A stretch of DNA of 64,000 nt from positions 248,001 through 312,000 of the forward strand of contig NZ_JAMYJR010000003.1 of the NCBI RefSeq assembly GCF_024137025.1, given 5' to 3'. The notes beneath the pieces are model-generated. The model did not search any database. It was not told the DNA's origin and worked only from the letters and a program-made list of their open reading frames with translations. Below, one piece after another: positions 44,175-52,556 of the stretch (within the stretch, counting starts at the first letter, position 1; each line of letters begins with the position of its first letter). The stretch is from Paractinoplanes aksuensis. Lineage in GTDB: Bacteria; Actinomycetota; Actinomycetes; Mycobacteriales; Micromonosporaceae. The position numbers and the translations under genes are program-made.

Positions 44175-44915
44175 CTAAGTCGGAGCCAGTACGTGGGTCT
44201 GGCCGAACGCCACCGCCACGCCCGGCGAATACAACACGCTGACCGGTGGCTCCGACGGCTGAGGCAGACCGGCCGCGCCCACCAGCTCGTCCGACAGCGA
44301 CAACAGCTCGGCCCGGTGCAGCGGCCACGGCGGGTGCTCGTTGGCCAGATGCCGCGTGCCGCCCCAGGCCGTAGTGTGCAGACCCCAGCGCGCGGTCAGG
44401 AAACACTCCAGCGGCGTCGGCTCGGCGATCGGCTCGCCCACCCGCACCGCCATCTCGCTGGTCGCGCCGCGCGGCCCCGGCCAGCGCCGCCGCGTCGAAT
44501 AGGTCAACACGTCACCCGCCCGCGTGATCCGCATGCGGGCCCACATGTACGGCAGCCGCAGCGACAGCCGCGCCGTCAGCACCGGCAGCAACCGCTCGGC
44601 CTCCAGAGATCGGAACACCACAGCCCGGCGCCCGCGCGCATCAACGCTGTAGAGCCGCACATTTGTCTCGGCAAACGTTCCCAGGTACGGCACCCCGGGG
44701 CCCCCGAGGAAGCCGACCCCCTCCATCCGGAAGCCGATCAACCCGACATACGTGACGCCGTCCAGCGTGTCGGGCGCCGTGCCGGCGGGCAGCAGCGGCG
44801 CGACCACCGCCGGGTCGACCGCCCAGTGCAGGAAGGCCAGGTCGGCCCAGCGCTGCCCGAGCACCGGCCGCCGCACCGGCCGCGGGGTGCTGAGGGTGAC
44901 CGCCTCGGGCTTCAT
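44175..44915 (-). CDS. DUF2071 (YqjF) family protein
   Basis: A 246-residue protein with the YqjF layout: RWADLAFLHWAVDPAVVAPL, LPAGTAPDTLDGVTYVGLIG, FAETNVRLYSVDARGRRAVV and AVVFRSLEAERL. The family has no established activity. It lies upstream of and on the same strand as the BLUF gene, suggesting cotranscription and a possible light-linked role, which is inference. Confidence 0.85.
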   Translation of the reverse strand: MKPEAVTLSTPRPVRRPVLGQRWADLAFLHWAVDPAVVAPLLPAGTAPDTLDGVTYVGLIGFRMEGVGFLGGPGVPYLGTFAETNVRLYSVDARGRRAVVFRSLEAERLLPVLTARLSLRLPYMWARMRITRAGDVLTYSTRRRWPGPRGATSEMAVRVGEPIAEPTPLECFLTARWGLHTTAWGGTRHLANEHPPWPLHRAELLSLSDELVGAAGLPQPSEPPVSVLYSPGVAVAFGQTHVLAPT

Positions 44916-45034
44916 GCCGCCGAAGGTACGCCGGCCCGGCGCGCCCGGACAGTGATGGAGTTAACGGCCGCACGGCGCCGCCCGCGCGGGGACAATGGTC
45001 ACCGACGCTCACCCGCCAATCATGGAGGCTCATC

Positions 45035-45724
45035 CTGAACGCGCGACGACCGGCCGCGGTGCTCTTCGACATGGACGGAACGCTGGTGGACAGCGAGAAG
45101 GTGTGGGAGATCGCCCTGCACGAGCTGGCCGCGCGGGCCGGCGGCGAGCTGTCCCCGGCCGCCCGGCAGGCCATGATCGGCAGCAGCATGGCGAACAGCA
45201 TGCAGATCTTCCGCGACGACCTCGGCCTGCCCGACCGCCCCGAGGCCCCCGACGTCGAGTGGCTCACGAGCCGCGTGTTCGAGCTGTTCGCCGAGGGACT
45301 GGTGTGGCGTCCCGGCGCCCAGGCCCTGCTGCACGCCGTCCGCTTCGCCGGCCTGCCCACCGCCCTGGTCACCTCGACCGGCCGCCGCCTGGTCGAGGTC
45401 GCCCTCGACACCCTGGGCCGCGAGAACTTCGACGTCATCGTCTGCGGCGACGAGGTCGCCATGCCCAAGCCCGACCCCGAGCCCTACCGCGCCGCCGCGA
45501 AACTGCTCGGCGTCCCCATCGAGGACTGCGTAGCCATCGAGGACTCACCGACCGGCGTCTCCAGCGCCCTCGCCTCGGGCGCAGCCGTCCTGGCGGTCCC
45601 CTCCGAACTCGAACTTCCGCCCACCGACGGGGTCCACCTGCGCACCTCATTGGTGGGCGTGGACCCCGCGTATCTGGCCGAGCTCCTGATCAGCCGGGGC
45701 CTGCTGGAGCCCGAGAAGAGCTGA
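45035..45724 (+). CDS. HAD-family hydrolase with CTG start
   Basis: A 229-residue phosphatase/phosphoglucomutase-like HAD protein. Motif I is VLFDMDGTLVDSE, motif II is ALVTSTGRRL, motif III includes the Lys in MPKPDPEPYRAAAKLL and motif IV IEDSPTGVSSA. I start at a CTG at 45035, where GGAGG sits 6 nt upstream and the product begins MNARRPAAVLFDMDG, matching the usual HAD N-terminus; the first in-frame GTG (45059) would delete the lead-in strand. Substrate unknown. Confidence 0.82.
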   Translation: MNARRPAAVLFDMDGTLVDSEKVWEIALHELAARAGGELSPAARQAMIGSSMANSMQIFRDDLGLPDRPEAPDVEWLTSRVFELFAEGLVWRPGAQALLHAVRFAGLPTALVTSTGRRLVEVALDTLGRENFDVIVCGDEVAMPKPDPEPYRAAAKLLGVPIEDCVAIEDSPTGVSSALASGAAVLAVPSELELPPTDGVHLRTSLVGVDPAYLAELLISRGLLEPEKS

Positions 45725-45762
45725 GGGCCGCGGGCCGGCCCGGTCGGGCCGGCCCGCGAGAC

Positions 45763-48291
45763 TCAGTCGTGGGCGATGGCGGCCAGGACGTTCAGCCGGG
45801 CGGCCTTGATGGAGGGCAGGACCGCGGCCAGGACGCCGACCAGGGCGGCCAGGCCCAGGTAGACGGCCATCTGGGACCACGGGAACACCAGCTCGGTGAT
45901 GCCTTCGCCCTCCAGGGCCTGCACCACGGCCGCGCCGAGGCCGGAGCCGACGACCACGCCCAGCAGGGCGCCGAAGACCGAGATCACCACTGCCTCGACC
46001 GTGACCATGCGCATCGTCTGGGCTCGGCCCAGGCCGACGGCGCGGAGCAGGCCCAGTTCGCGGGTGCGTTCCAGGACCGACAGGGCCAGCGTGTTGATGA
46101 CGCCGAGCACAGCGATCAGGATCGCCAGGCCGAGCAGCACCTGGACCATCAGGATCACCGTGTCGAACGTGCTGAGCTGCTGGTCGACGAAGCTGCTGCG
46201 GTCGGTCGCGTTGACCTCGGGGCTGTCCGCGACCAGCGCCTTGACCTGCGGCAACACCTGGCTGACGGTGGCGCCGTCGGCCAGCCGGACGAAGCCGACG
46301 ATGGGCTGGGTGAGCCCGAACTCCTTGGTCGCGGCCTTCGGCAGCATGATGGCGCCGGGCACCCGCTCCTCGTCGTACGTGGCGACGACCGTGTAGCGGT
46401 GTTCCTCGCCGCGTGGCATCTGCGCCTTCACCACCGTGCCGACCGCCCAGCCCCTTTCGGCCGCCACCTCCGTGCTGACCGCCATCTGGTCGCTCTTCAG
46501 AGCGGGCAGGGGCGGCGAGCCGAACGCGTCGGCCAGCTTGGCCAGGTTGTCGGTGGCGGTGACGTAGTCGCGCTCGCCGTCCAGCAGCACCTGCTCGTTC
46601 CAGACGCCGCCCACGGCCCGTACGCCCGGGATCGCGGCCGCCCGGGCCAGCACCGCCTCGTCGAAGACCGGTGGCCGCGGACCGTTCTGGTCGCCGCCGA
46701 TCACGATCTCGGCCTTGACCGTGGTCTCGGCGGTCGTGGCGATGCTCTGCTTGACCGAGCCGATCACCACCGTGACCCCGGTGACCAGCGCGATGCCGAC
46801 CATCAGGGCGGCCGCCGTGATCGCCGTCCGGCGGGGGTTGCGGCCCGAGTTGAGCCGGCCCAGCCGTCCGGGCACCGACCACGAGAACAGCCGGCCCAGC
46901 GCGCCCACCACCGGCTTGGAGATCAGCGGCGTGAGCAGCGCGACCCCGATGAAAGTGACCAGCACCCCGCCGAGGATCAGCCAGAGCGAGTCGTTGCCGT
47001 ACAGGCCGACGCCGAGCAGGGCCGCGCCGGCCGCGCCGATGACGGCGCCGGTGACCGTGACCTTCGTCAGCGGCCGGTCGGGGGTGGCGACGTCCTGCAT
47101 CGCGGCGATCGGCGAGATGCGCGATGCCCGTACGGCCGGAAGCACGGCCGCCACGACCGTGACCACGACACCCACGATCAGCGAGCTGAGGATCGCGGCC
47201 ATCGGCACGCCCACCGTTGCCGGATCGAGGCCGCCGCTCATCGAGCCGAACAGCGTGACCAGCAACGCGCCCACCCCAACGCCCGCACCCAGGCCCAGCA
47301 CCGCCGCGACCAGGCCGATGACGAAGGCCTCGACGAGCACCGAGCCGATCACCTGCCGCCGGCCGGCGCCGAGCGCGCGCATCAGTGCCAGCTCCCGCGT
47401 CCGCTGGGCGACGATGATCGAGAACGTGTTGAGGATCAGGAACGTGCCCACGAACAGGGCCACACCGGCGAACCCGAGCAGGATGTTGTTGAAGAACCCG
47501 AGCGCGTCCTTGAACTCGGCCGAGCTCTCGTCGGCCAGCTGCTGCCCGGTCTTGACCTCGTAATCACTGCCCAGCCGGGCCGCGATCTGATCCCGTACGG
47601 CCTCGGAAGTCCTGCCGTCGGCCGAGTCCGCGTAGATCTGGGTGAACACGCCGGTCTTGCCCAGCATCGAGCGCTGGGCCTGCGGCGTGGTGAAAGCGAC
47701 CTCTTGCACGCCGCCGATGCTGTCCCGGTCGTTGGTGTAGCCCCACACGCCGACCAGCGTGAACGTCTGCTTGGGGAGCTGGGTGAGCACGCCCACCTGA
47801 TCGCCGACCTTGATGCCGGCCGCCTTGGCCACGGCCTCGTTGACGGCGATCTCGTTGTCCTTCTCGGGGCCGCGGCCCGAGCGCATCTGCATCAGGTCGT
47901 CGGTGCCGACCCAGTTCATGCCGATGCGCGGCGGCCCGTAGCTGGTGACCACCTTGCCGTCGGAGCCGATCACCCGGGCGCCGTCGTCGGAGATGACGCC
48001 GGTGGCCTTGGCGACCCCGGGCACGGCCGCCACCTGGTCGACCAGCGAGGCCGGGAGCGGGGTGAGGATCTGTTCACCCTCCATCTCGGACACGGCCACC
48101 TTGGGCTTGGCCGTGACGGCCACGTCGACCTGCGAGTAGCCCTCGGCGAACAGCTTGTCGAACGTGCGGCCCAGTGTGTCCGTGGTGACGAACGCGCCGG
48201 CGACGAACATGACACCGAGCACCACGGCCAGACCGGAGAGCACCAGCCGCAGCTTGCGGGCGAGCAGGCTCTTCAGCGTCGCGCGCAGCAT
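45763..48291 (-). CDS. MacB/FtsX-type ABC transporter permease
   Basis: An 842-residue permease with two FtsX domains: N-terminal membrane helix (KLRLVLSGLAVVLGVMFVAG), a periplasmic MacB-like domain (about 45-240), three membrane helices (FNNILLGFAGVALFVGTFLI and following), a central membrane pair, then a second FtsX domain ending in LPSIKAARLNVLAAIAHD. It would work with the ATPase encoded just upstream (4-nt overlap) to export peptides, lipoproteins or drugs, or to transduce mechanical force. Confidence 0.9.
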   Translation of the reverse strand: MLRATLKSLLARKLRLVLSGLAVVLGVMFVAGAFVTTDTLGRTFDKLFAEGYSQVDVAVTAKPKVAVSEMEGEQILTPLPASLVDQVAAVPGVAKATGVISDDGARVIGSDGKVVTSYGPPRIGMNWVGTDDLMQMRSGRGPEKDNEIAVNEAVAKAAGIKVGDQVGVLTQLPKQTFTLVGVWGYTNDRDSIGGVQEVAFTTPQAQRSMLGKTGVFTQIYADSADGRTSEAVRDQIAARLGSDYEVKTGQQLADESSAEFKDALGFFNNILLGFAGVALFVGTFLILNTFSIIVAQRTRELALMRALGAGRRQVIGSVLVEAFVIGLVAAVLGLGAGVGVGALLVTLFGSMSGGLDPATVGVPMAAILSSLIVGVVVTVVAAVLPAVRASRISPIAAMQDVATPDRPLTKVTVTGAVIGAAGAALLGVGLYGNDSLWLILGGVLVTFIGVALLTPLISKPVVGALGRLFSWSVPGRLGRLNSGRNPRRTAITAAALMVGIALVTGVTVVIGSVKQSIATTAETTVKAEIVIGGDQNGPRPPVFDEAVLARAAAIPGVRAVGGVWNEQVLLDGERDYVTATDNLAKLADAFGSPPLPALKSDQMAVSTEVAAERGWAVGTVVKAQMPRGEEHRYTVVATYDEERVPGAIMLPKAATKEFGLTQPIVGFVRLADGATVSQVLPQVKALVADSPEVNATDRSSFVDQQLSTFDTVILMVQVLLGLAILIAVLGVINTLALSVLERTRELGLLRAVGLGRAQTMRMVTVEAVVISVFGALLGVVVGSGLGAAVVQALEGEGITELVFPWSQMAVYLGLAALVGVLAAVLPSIKAARLNVLAAIAHD

Positions 48292-49028
48292 CAGACCAGC
48301 ACCTCCCCGGCCTTCATCTGCTCGAGCACCGACTCGGGGGTCGGGTTCTCGAGCTCGGCCACGATCTCTCCGTCGGCCAGGAAGACCACGCGGTCGGTGT
48401 AGCTGGCGGCGACCGGGTCGTGGGTGACCATGACGATGGTCTGCCCGTGCTCGAGCACGCTGCTGCGCAGGAAGGCCAGGATCTCGGCGCCGGCCTTGGA
48501 GTCGAGGTTGCCGGTGGGTTCGTCGGCGAAGATGACGTCGGGCCGGCTCATCAGGGCCCGCGCACACGCCACCCGCTGCTGCTGACCGCCGGAGAGCTGG
48601 CTCGGGCGGTGGTTGAGGCGGTCGCCCAGGCCGACCGTGCCGATCACGGTGTCCCACCACTGCGGGTCGGGCTTCTTGCCGGCGATGTCGAGCGGGAGCC
48701 GGATGTTCTCGGCCGCGGTCAGCGTCGGCAGCAGGTTGAACTGCTGGAAGATGAAACCGACGCGGTCGCGCCGCAGCTTGGTCAGCGCCTTGTCGTTCAG
48801 GCCGGTGACCTCGGTGCCGCCGATGTGCACGGTGCCCCGGGTGACCGTGTCGAGGCCGGCCAGGCAGTGCATCAGCGTCGACTTGCCGCTGCCGGACGGG
48901 CCCATGATGGCCGTGAACTTGCCGCGCTCGAAGCTCGCGCTGACGCCGCGCAGCGCCACGACGCGCGCCTCCTCCTTGCCGTAGACCTTCCAGACATCGT
49001 CGGCGCGCGCCGCCTTCGTCCCGATCAT
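48291..49028 (-). CDS. ABC transporter ATP-binding protein (MacB/LolD type)
   Basis: A 245-residue ATPase. Walker A GPSGSGKST, Q-loop FIFQQFNLLPTL, signature LSGGQQQRVACARAL, Walker B VIFADEPTGNLD and H-loop MVTHD are all intact. I start at the ATG at 49028, which has AGGGGG 7 nt upstream, not the TTG two codons earlier. The stop overlaps the permease start (ATGA). It is divergent from the RHH gene, sharing an operator-rich region. Confidence 0.93.
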   Translation of the reverse strand: MIGTKAARADDVWKVYGKEEARVVALRGVSASFERGKFTAIMGPSGSGKSTLMHCLAGLDTVTRGTVHIGGTEVTGLNDKALTKLRRDRVGFIFQQFNLLPTLTAAENIRLPLDIAGKKPDPQWWDTVIGTVGLGDRLNHRPSQLSGGQQQRVACARALMSRPDVIFADEPTGNLDSKAGAEILAFLRSSVLEHGQTIVMVTHDPVAASYTDRVVFLADGEIVAELENPTPESVLEQMKAGEVLV

Positions 49029-49086
49029 CGTCAAGCCCCCTGGTTGTGGTTTCTGCTGGGGCCAGTGTTTCGGTGTGACGGCGCGC

Positions 49087-49218
49087 TGACGTCAGCCCAG
49101 GGGCGTACGCCGACGCGGAGATTCGGGTACGGGAAGCACCCAGGGGTTTCTCAGGGTCCACCCTGAGATGTCAGAGTGACGGCGGACTGACACTTGACTG
49201 ACGTCAGCAGTGACGTCA
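49087..49218. promoter_or_regulatory. Three TGACGTCA palindromes and an inverted repeat
   Basis: TGACGTCA occurs at 49087-49094, 49199-49206 and 49211-49218. The last pair is 12 bp apart, just before the RHH gene at 49229. A separate perfect 8-bp inverted repeat, CTCAGGGT-CC-ACCCTGAG (49150-49167), sits between. These flank the divergent ABC ATPase and RHH genes, and RHH proteins often bind paired short palindromes, so autoregulation by the RHH protein is likely. Confidence 0.65.
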
Positions 49219-49228
49219 TAGTGGTGTC

Positions 49229-49747
49229 ATGGACTTGACGCCGTACCTCGAAACGCTTCGGGCGGACCTCGCCGCAGTGGCCGCCCCGGCCGGGCCGGAG
49301 ACCACACGGGCGGCCGAACTGCTCGGGCACTCGCTCGAGGCGTCGGCCCGCCTGGCGCTGCTCGAGGCGCTGTCCGACGCGGCGGCCGAGATCACCACCC
49401 GCCTCCCCGACGCCAGCGTCGAGGTGCGGCTGCGCGGCCGCGAGGCCGACCTGGTGGTCAACCACCACGCACCCGAACCCCCCGAGCCGCCGGCGGCCCC
49501 GGCCGCGCCGGCCGCCCCGATCCCGCCCGACGGCGACCTGACCCGGCTCACCCTCAGGATGCCCGAGTCGCTCAAGACCCACGTCGAGCAGACCGCGGCG
49601 GCCGAGGGCATCTCGGTCAACGCCTGGCTGGTGCGGGCGGTCACCGCGGCCGTCAACGGGCCGATGCCCCCGCCGTTCCCGCCGCCGCCCTTTCCGGGCG
49701 CCGGCGGGCGCAACCCCAAGCGCGTGACCGGCTACTTCCAGGCCTGA
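49229..49747 (+). CDS. Ribbon-helix-helix DNA-binding protein with N-terminal extension
   Basis: A 172-residue protein. Residues 1-80 are helical and uncharacterised (MDLTPYLETLRADLAAVAAP, SLEASARLALLEALSDAA). A Pro/Ala linker follows, then a C-terminal RHH motif at about 105-145 (RLTLRMPESLKTHVEQTAAA, EGISVNAWLVRAV) like HicB-type antitoxins, then a Pro-rich tail. No toxin partner is adjacent. It probably binds the TGACGTCA sites upstream and controls itself and the divergent ABC transporter; this is inference. Confidence 0.78.
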   Translation: MDLTPYLETLRADLAAVAAPAGPETTRAAELLGHSLEASARLALLEALSDAAAEITTRLPDASVEVRLRGREADLVVNHHAPEPPEPPAAPAAPAAPIPPDGDLTRLTLRMPESLKTHVEQTAAAEGISVNAWLVRAVTAAVNGPMPPPFPPPPFPGAGGRNPKRVTGYFQA

Positions 49748-49829
49748 GTGACCCCCTTCCTTGACCTTGGCCCTCGGTGAGGGTCGAGCATCTTCGGCAT
49801 GCCCTCGAACGGCAGAAAAGAGACCCCTC

Positions 49830-50636
49830 ATGTACGAGTTCCCGCACCCCACCCCCGTCACCGTGGCGCTGCACGCCCGCAACGGCATCGTCCAGCTGTA
49901 CGCCGAGGACCGCGACGACATCCAGGTCACCGTCGAGCCGATGGACGGCCGGTCCGGCGAGGCCGCCGAGAACACGCCGGTGCTGCTCGAGGGCGACACG
50001 CTGGTGATCGGTGAGCGCGGCAGCGGGGCCTGGACGCTGCGGCGTACGCCCAAGCTGGCCATCACGGCCCGGGTGCCCGCCGGCAGCTCGCTGGCCGGCA
50101 AGAGCGCCTCGGCCGACATCACGGCCACCGGCCCCTGGCAGACGGTGAAGCTCGACGTCGCGTCGGCCGACATCCGGGTCGACGACGTCACCGGCGACGC
50201 CGACCTCGACAGCGCCAGCGGCGACCTCGCGGTCGGCCGGGTCGGCGGGTCGCTGCGGATCGGGGTCGCGTCCGGCGACATCCGCGTCGGTGACGTCACA
50301 GGTGACGTCGCCGCCAAGTCGGCGAGCGGCGACCTGCGCTTCGACGCGGTCGACGGCCGGCTGCTGGTCTCCACCGCCTCGGGCGACGTCCGCGTCGGCC
50401 GGCTCCGCGAGGGCCGCAGCGAGATCAAGACGGCGTCGGGCGACGTCCAGGTCGGCATCCAGGCCGGCGCGGGCGTGTGGCTCGACGTCAGCACCGCCTC
50501 GGGCCGCACGATCACCGACCTGACCCAGCCCGAGGTCGCCCCGCCCGCCCCCGGCGGTCCGGCGGTCGAACTGACCGTCCGCACCGCCAGCGGCGACATC
50601 CACCTGCACCGCGCCACCGACCGGAAGGACGCCTGA
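49830..50636 (+). CDS. DUF4097 family beta-repeat protein
   Basis: A 268-residue protein made of repeating strands with a recurring SASGD/TASGD unit (SASGDL, VASGDIRVGD, TASGDVRVGR, TASGDIHLH), the hallmark of DUF4097 adhesin-like beta-helix proteins. No signal peptide is visible, so it is likely cytoplasmic. Often located near RHH or anti-sigma-type regulators in actinobacteria; role unknown. It starts at an ATG behind AGAAAAGAGA. A small gene follows 1 nt after its stop. Confidence 0.85.
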   Translation: MYEFPHPTPVTVALHARNGIVQLYAEDRDDIQVTVEPMDGRSGEAAENTPVLLEGDTLVIGERGSGAWTLRRTPKLAITARVPAGSSLAGKSASADITATGPWQTVKLDVASADIRVDDVTGDADLDSASGDLAVGRVGGSLRIGVASGDIRVGDVTGDVAAKSASGDLRFDAVDGRLLVSTASGDVRVGRLREGRSEIKTASGDVQVGIQAGAGVWLDVSTASGRTITDLTQPEVAPPAPGGPAVELTVRTASGDIHLHRATDRKDA

Positions 50637-50637
50637 C

Positions 50638-50781
50638 ATGCTGCCCGACAACCGCTACGGCCTCGAGAACTCCGTCCGCCACCGCCTGCGCAACGGCCTG
50701 CGCAAGCGCAGCGACCGCTTCACCCCGCCGGAGTGGCCCGTGAGCCGCGGCCCGACACCGAACCCCCGCCGCGAGAACTGA
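50638..50781 (+). CDS. Small basic protein downstream of DUF4097
   Basis: A 47-residue frame whose ATG lies 1 nt after the DUF4097 stop. It is very basic (LRNGLRKRSDRF) with a Pro/Arg tail. No domain recognised. The tight coupling and conserved-looking start (MLPDNRYGLENSVRHRLR) make it plausible, but it could be a translated accident. A hairpin follows. Confidence 0.5.
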   Translation: MLPDNRYGLENSVRHRLRNGLRKRSDRFTPPEWPVSRGPTPNPRREN

Positions 50782-50790
50782 CGGGCCCGA

Positions 50791-50826
50791 AGCACCCGGA
50801 TCCGGCCGCCACCGGGTCCGGGTGCT
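50791..50826. terminator. Hairpin after the DUF4097 unit
   Basis: A 15-bp stem with one G-T wobble (arms 50791-50805 and 50812-50826) ends in a GC-rich tail with no T tract. Probably a terminator, weaker evidence than the others. Confidence 0.5.
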
Positions 50827-50880
50827 GCGTCGTGCCTGATCAAGGACACATTCAACCGGCTGGATCATTACGGCCGGACG

Positions 50881-51786
50881 ATGTTCCCCATGGCGACGAC
50901 TCACAACGCCGGCCGGGCGCGGAGAACAGGGAGAATGACACTCCCGGTACTGCTCCCGGTCGTTCTCGGCATCGGCTTCTACCTTCTCGGTGTCGTTCTT
51001 CCCGACCCGATACAGGGCCAAGTGGCGCTCGGCGCCATCGGCGTCCTGGTCGCAGTGACGATCGAGCTGATCCTGCGACTGGCCCGCGGCGAGGAGCATC
51101 GGGACACGATCAGCGAACTGATCCGCAGTCTCGACCGGCTGCCGCCGACGGCGTATCCGCTGGCTCGGCGGGTGCTGGCGGCTTACGCGGGCGCCGTGGT
51201 GTCGACCGAGAACTCGATCTATCAGGATGCCTTGCGCGCCCATGCCCAGGAGTCGGCGATCTGGCTCGAACGCGTCTCGGCGGGCGAGCTCGAGCTCGAT
51301 GTGGGGACCGAGAGCATCGAGTTGCTGCAGGACAGCGTGCAGAACTGCAAGCTTTCCCTTCGTGGCATCACCATCGCGTCGCAAGATCTTGACTGGTGGC
51401 AGTCGGAGGGCGGCCGGCGCTACTGGGAGGCGAACATCGAGGCCATCAAGCGGGGCGTCAAGATCCAGCGGATCTTCATCGACGGAGCCGGCTTCCCGGA
51501 GGCACGCCTGCCGGAGCTGACAGATCTGATGAAGGAGCAGAAAGCCGCGGGCGTCAGCGTGTTCTCGATACGGCTCGGCCAGGTCGCGCCTCTCGACGAT
51601 CCGGAGCGGGACATCACGATCTTTGATGACCAGATGGTGCACGAGGTGACGGATTCGGCCACCGGGGTTCCGACGCGCGTCACCTTCCGGCGCAAACGTG
51701 ATGCGACACGGCGGGCCGCCACGCACTTCGAGAGAGTTCTCATCCGGGCCAAGTCGTACGACCCGGCGAGCCCGCCGCCGACGTAG
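50881..51786 (+). CDS. Membrane-anchored protein of unknown function
   Basis: A 301-residue protein with two hydrophobic segments near the N-terminus (LLPVVLGIGFYLLGVVL and VALGAIGVLVAVTIELIL) and a cytoplasmic domain that resembles a single phospholipase-D-like or receiver-like fold (RGITIASQDLDWW, RYWEANIEAIKRGVKIQRIF, FIDGAGFPEARLPEL). No catalytic HKD motif is visible, so enzymatic activity is doubtful. Convergent with the response regulator gene. Confidence 0.68.
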   Translation: MFPMATTHNAGRARRTGRMTLPVLLPVVLGIGFYLLGVVLPDPIQGQVALGAIGVLVAVTIELILRLARGEEHRDTISELIRSLDRLPPTAYPLARRVLAAYAGAVVSTENSIYQDALRAHAQESAIWLERVSAGELELDVGTESIELLQDSVQNCKLSLRGITIASQDLDWWQSEGGRRYWEANIEAIKRGVKIQRIFIDGAGFPEARLPELTDLMKEQKAAGVSVFSIRLGQVAPLDDPERDITIFDDQMVHEVTDSATGVPTRVTFRRKRDATRRAATHFERVLIRAKSYDPASPPPT

Positions 51787-51796
51787 GCCCGGCCGG

Positions 51797-52519
51797 TCAG
51801 GCGCCGGGTTTGACCAGGCCGGTTTCGTAGGCGAGGACTACGGCCTGGGTGCGGTCGCGCAGGCGGAGTTTGGTCAGGACGTGGCCCACGTGGGTTTTGA
51901 TCGTGGTTTCGCTGACCTGGAGGGCGGCGGCGATCTCGGCGTTCGAGTGGCCGCGGGCCACGTGGATCAGGACCTCGCGTTCGCGGTCGGTCAGGGTGTC
52001 CAGCTTGGACGAAGTGGTGGTCTCGGGGGCGGGCAGGGCCTCGGCCACCCGGGCCAGGATGCGGTTGAGGATGGCCGGGGTGATGACCGCGCCACCTGTG
52101 CCCACGGCGCGGACGGCGGCGATGAGCTCGTCGGGCGGGGCGGTCTTGCACACGTAGCCGGCCGCCCCGGCACCGATCGCGGTCAGGACGTCCTCGTCGG
52201 TGTCGTGGTCGGTGAGGATCAGCACCCGCACCGGCAGGGCGGCCTTGGTGATCGCCCGGGTCACGGCCAGGCCGTCGATGCGGGGGAGGGTGAGGTCGGT
52301 GATCAGCACGTCGGGGACCAGGCGGCGGGCAAGGTCGACCGCCTCGCCGCCGTCGCCGGTCTCGGCCGCGACCACGATCTCGCCGGTGGCCGTCGCGCCG
52401 GCCGGTGGGCCGCCGGCTGCGGCGCCGGTCAGGACGGCGCGGAGGCCCGAGCGCTGCATGGGGGCCGCGTCGGCCAGCAGGACACGCAGCGGGCGCGGCG
52501 CGGTCACCTCGAGGGGCAT
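51797..52519 (-). CDS. Orphan NarL/LuxR-type response regulator
   Basis: A 240-residue regulator with receiver (1-135) and LuxR HTH (about 170-240: LDTLTDREREVLIHVARGHS, NAEIAAALQVSETTIKTHVG). The phospho-acceptor D75 is present in VLITDLTLPRIDG and the Lys in YVCKTAPPDE. But the acidic pocket reads LLADAAPMQ, with Ala where the second acidic residue should be, and a 15-residue Gly/Ala insertion follows helix 1. No kinase gene is adjacent. Phosphorylation may be weak or unnecessary. Confidence 0.88.
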   Translation of the reverse strand: MPLEVTAPRPLRVLLADAAPMQRSGLRAVLTGAAAGGPPAGATATGEIVVAAETGDGGEAVDLARRLVPDVLITDLTLPRIDGLAVTRAITKAALPVRVLILTDHDTDEDVLTAIGAGAAGYVCKTAPPDELIAAVRAVGTGGAVITPAILNRILARVAEALPAPETTTSSKLDTLTDREREVLIHVARGHSNAEIAAALQVSETTIKTHVGHVLTKLRLRDRTQAVVLAYETGLVKPGA

Positions 52520-52556
52520 GGCGGCAACCCTAGGGGATCCCGGACGGCGGGCGGGG

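Noticed and set aside
44995-48402. A 1135-codon + strand frame across the HAD and ABC permease genes.
   Set aside because: It is a shadow of the real HAD gene and of the antisense permease; no motif and no fitting ribosome site.
49229-49747. HicB-type antitoxin of a toxin-antitoxin pair.
   Set aside because: An RHH domain is present but no toxin-like gene lies on either side; the divergent gene is an ABC ATPase.
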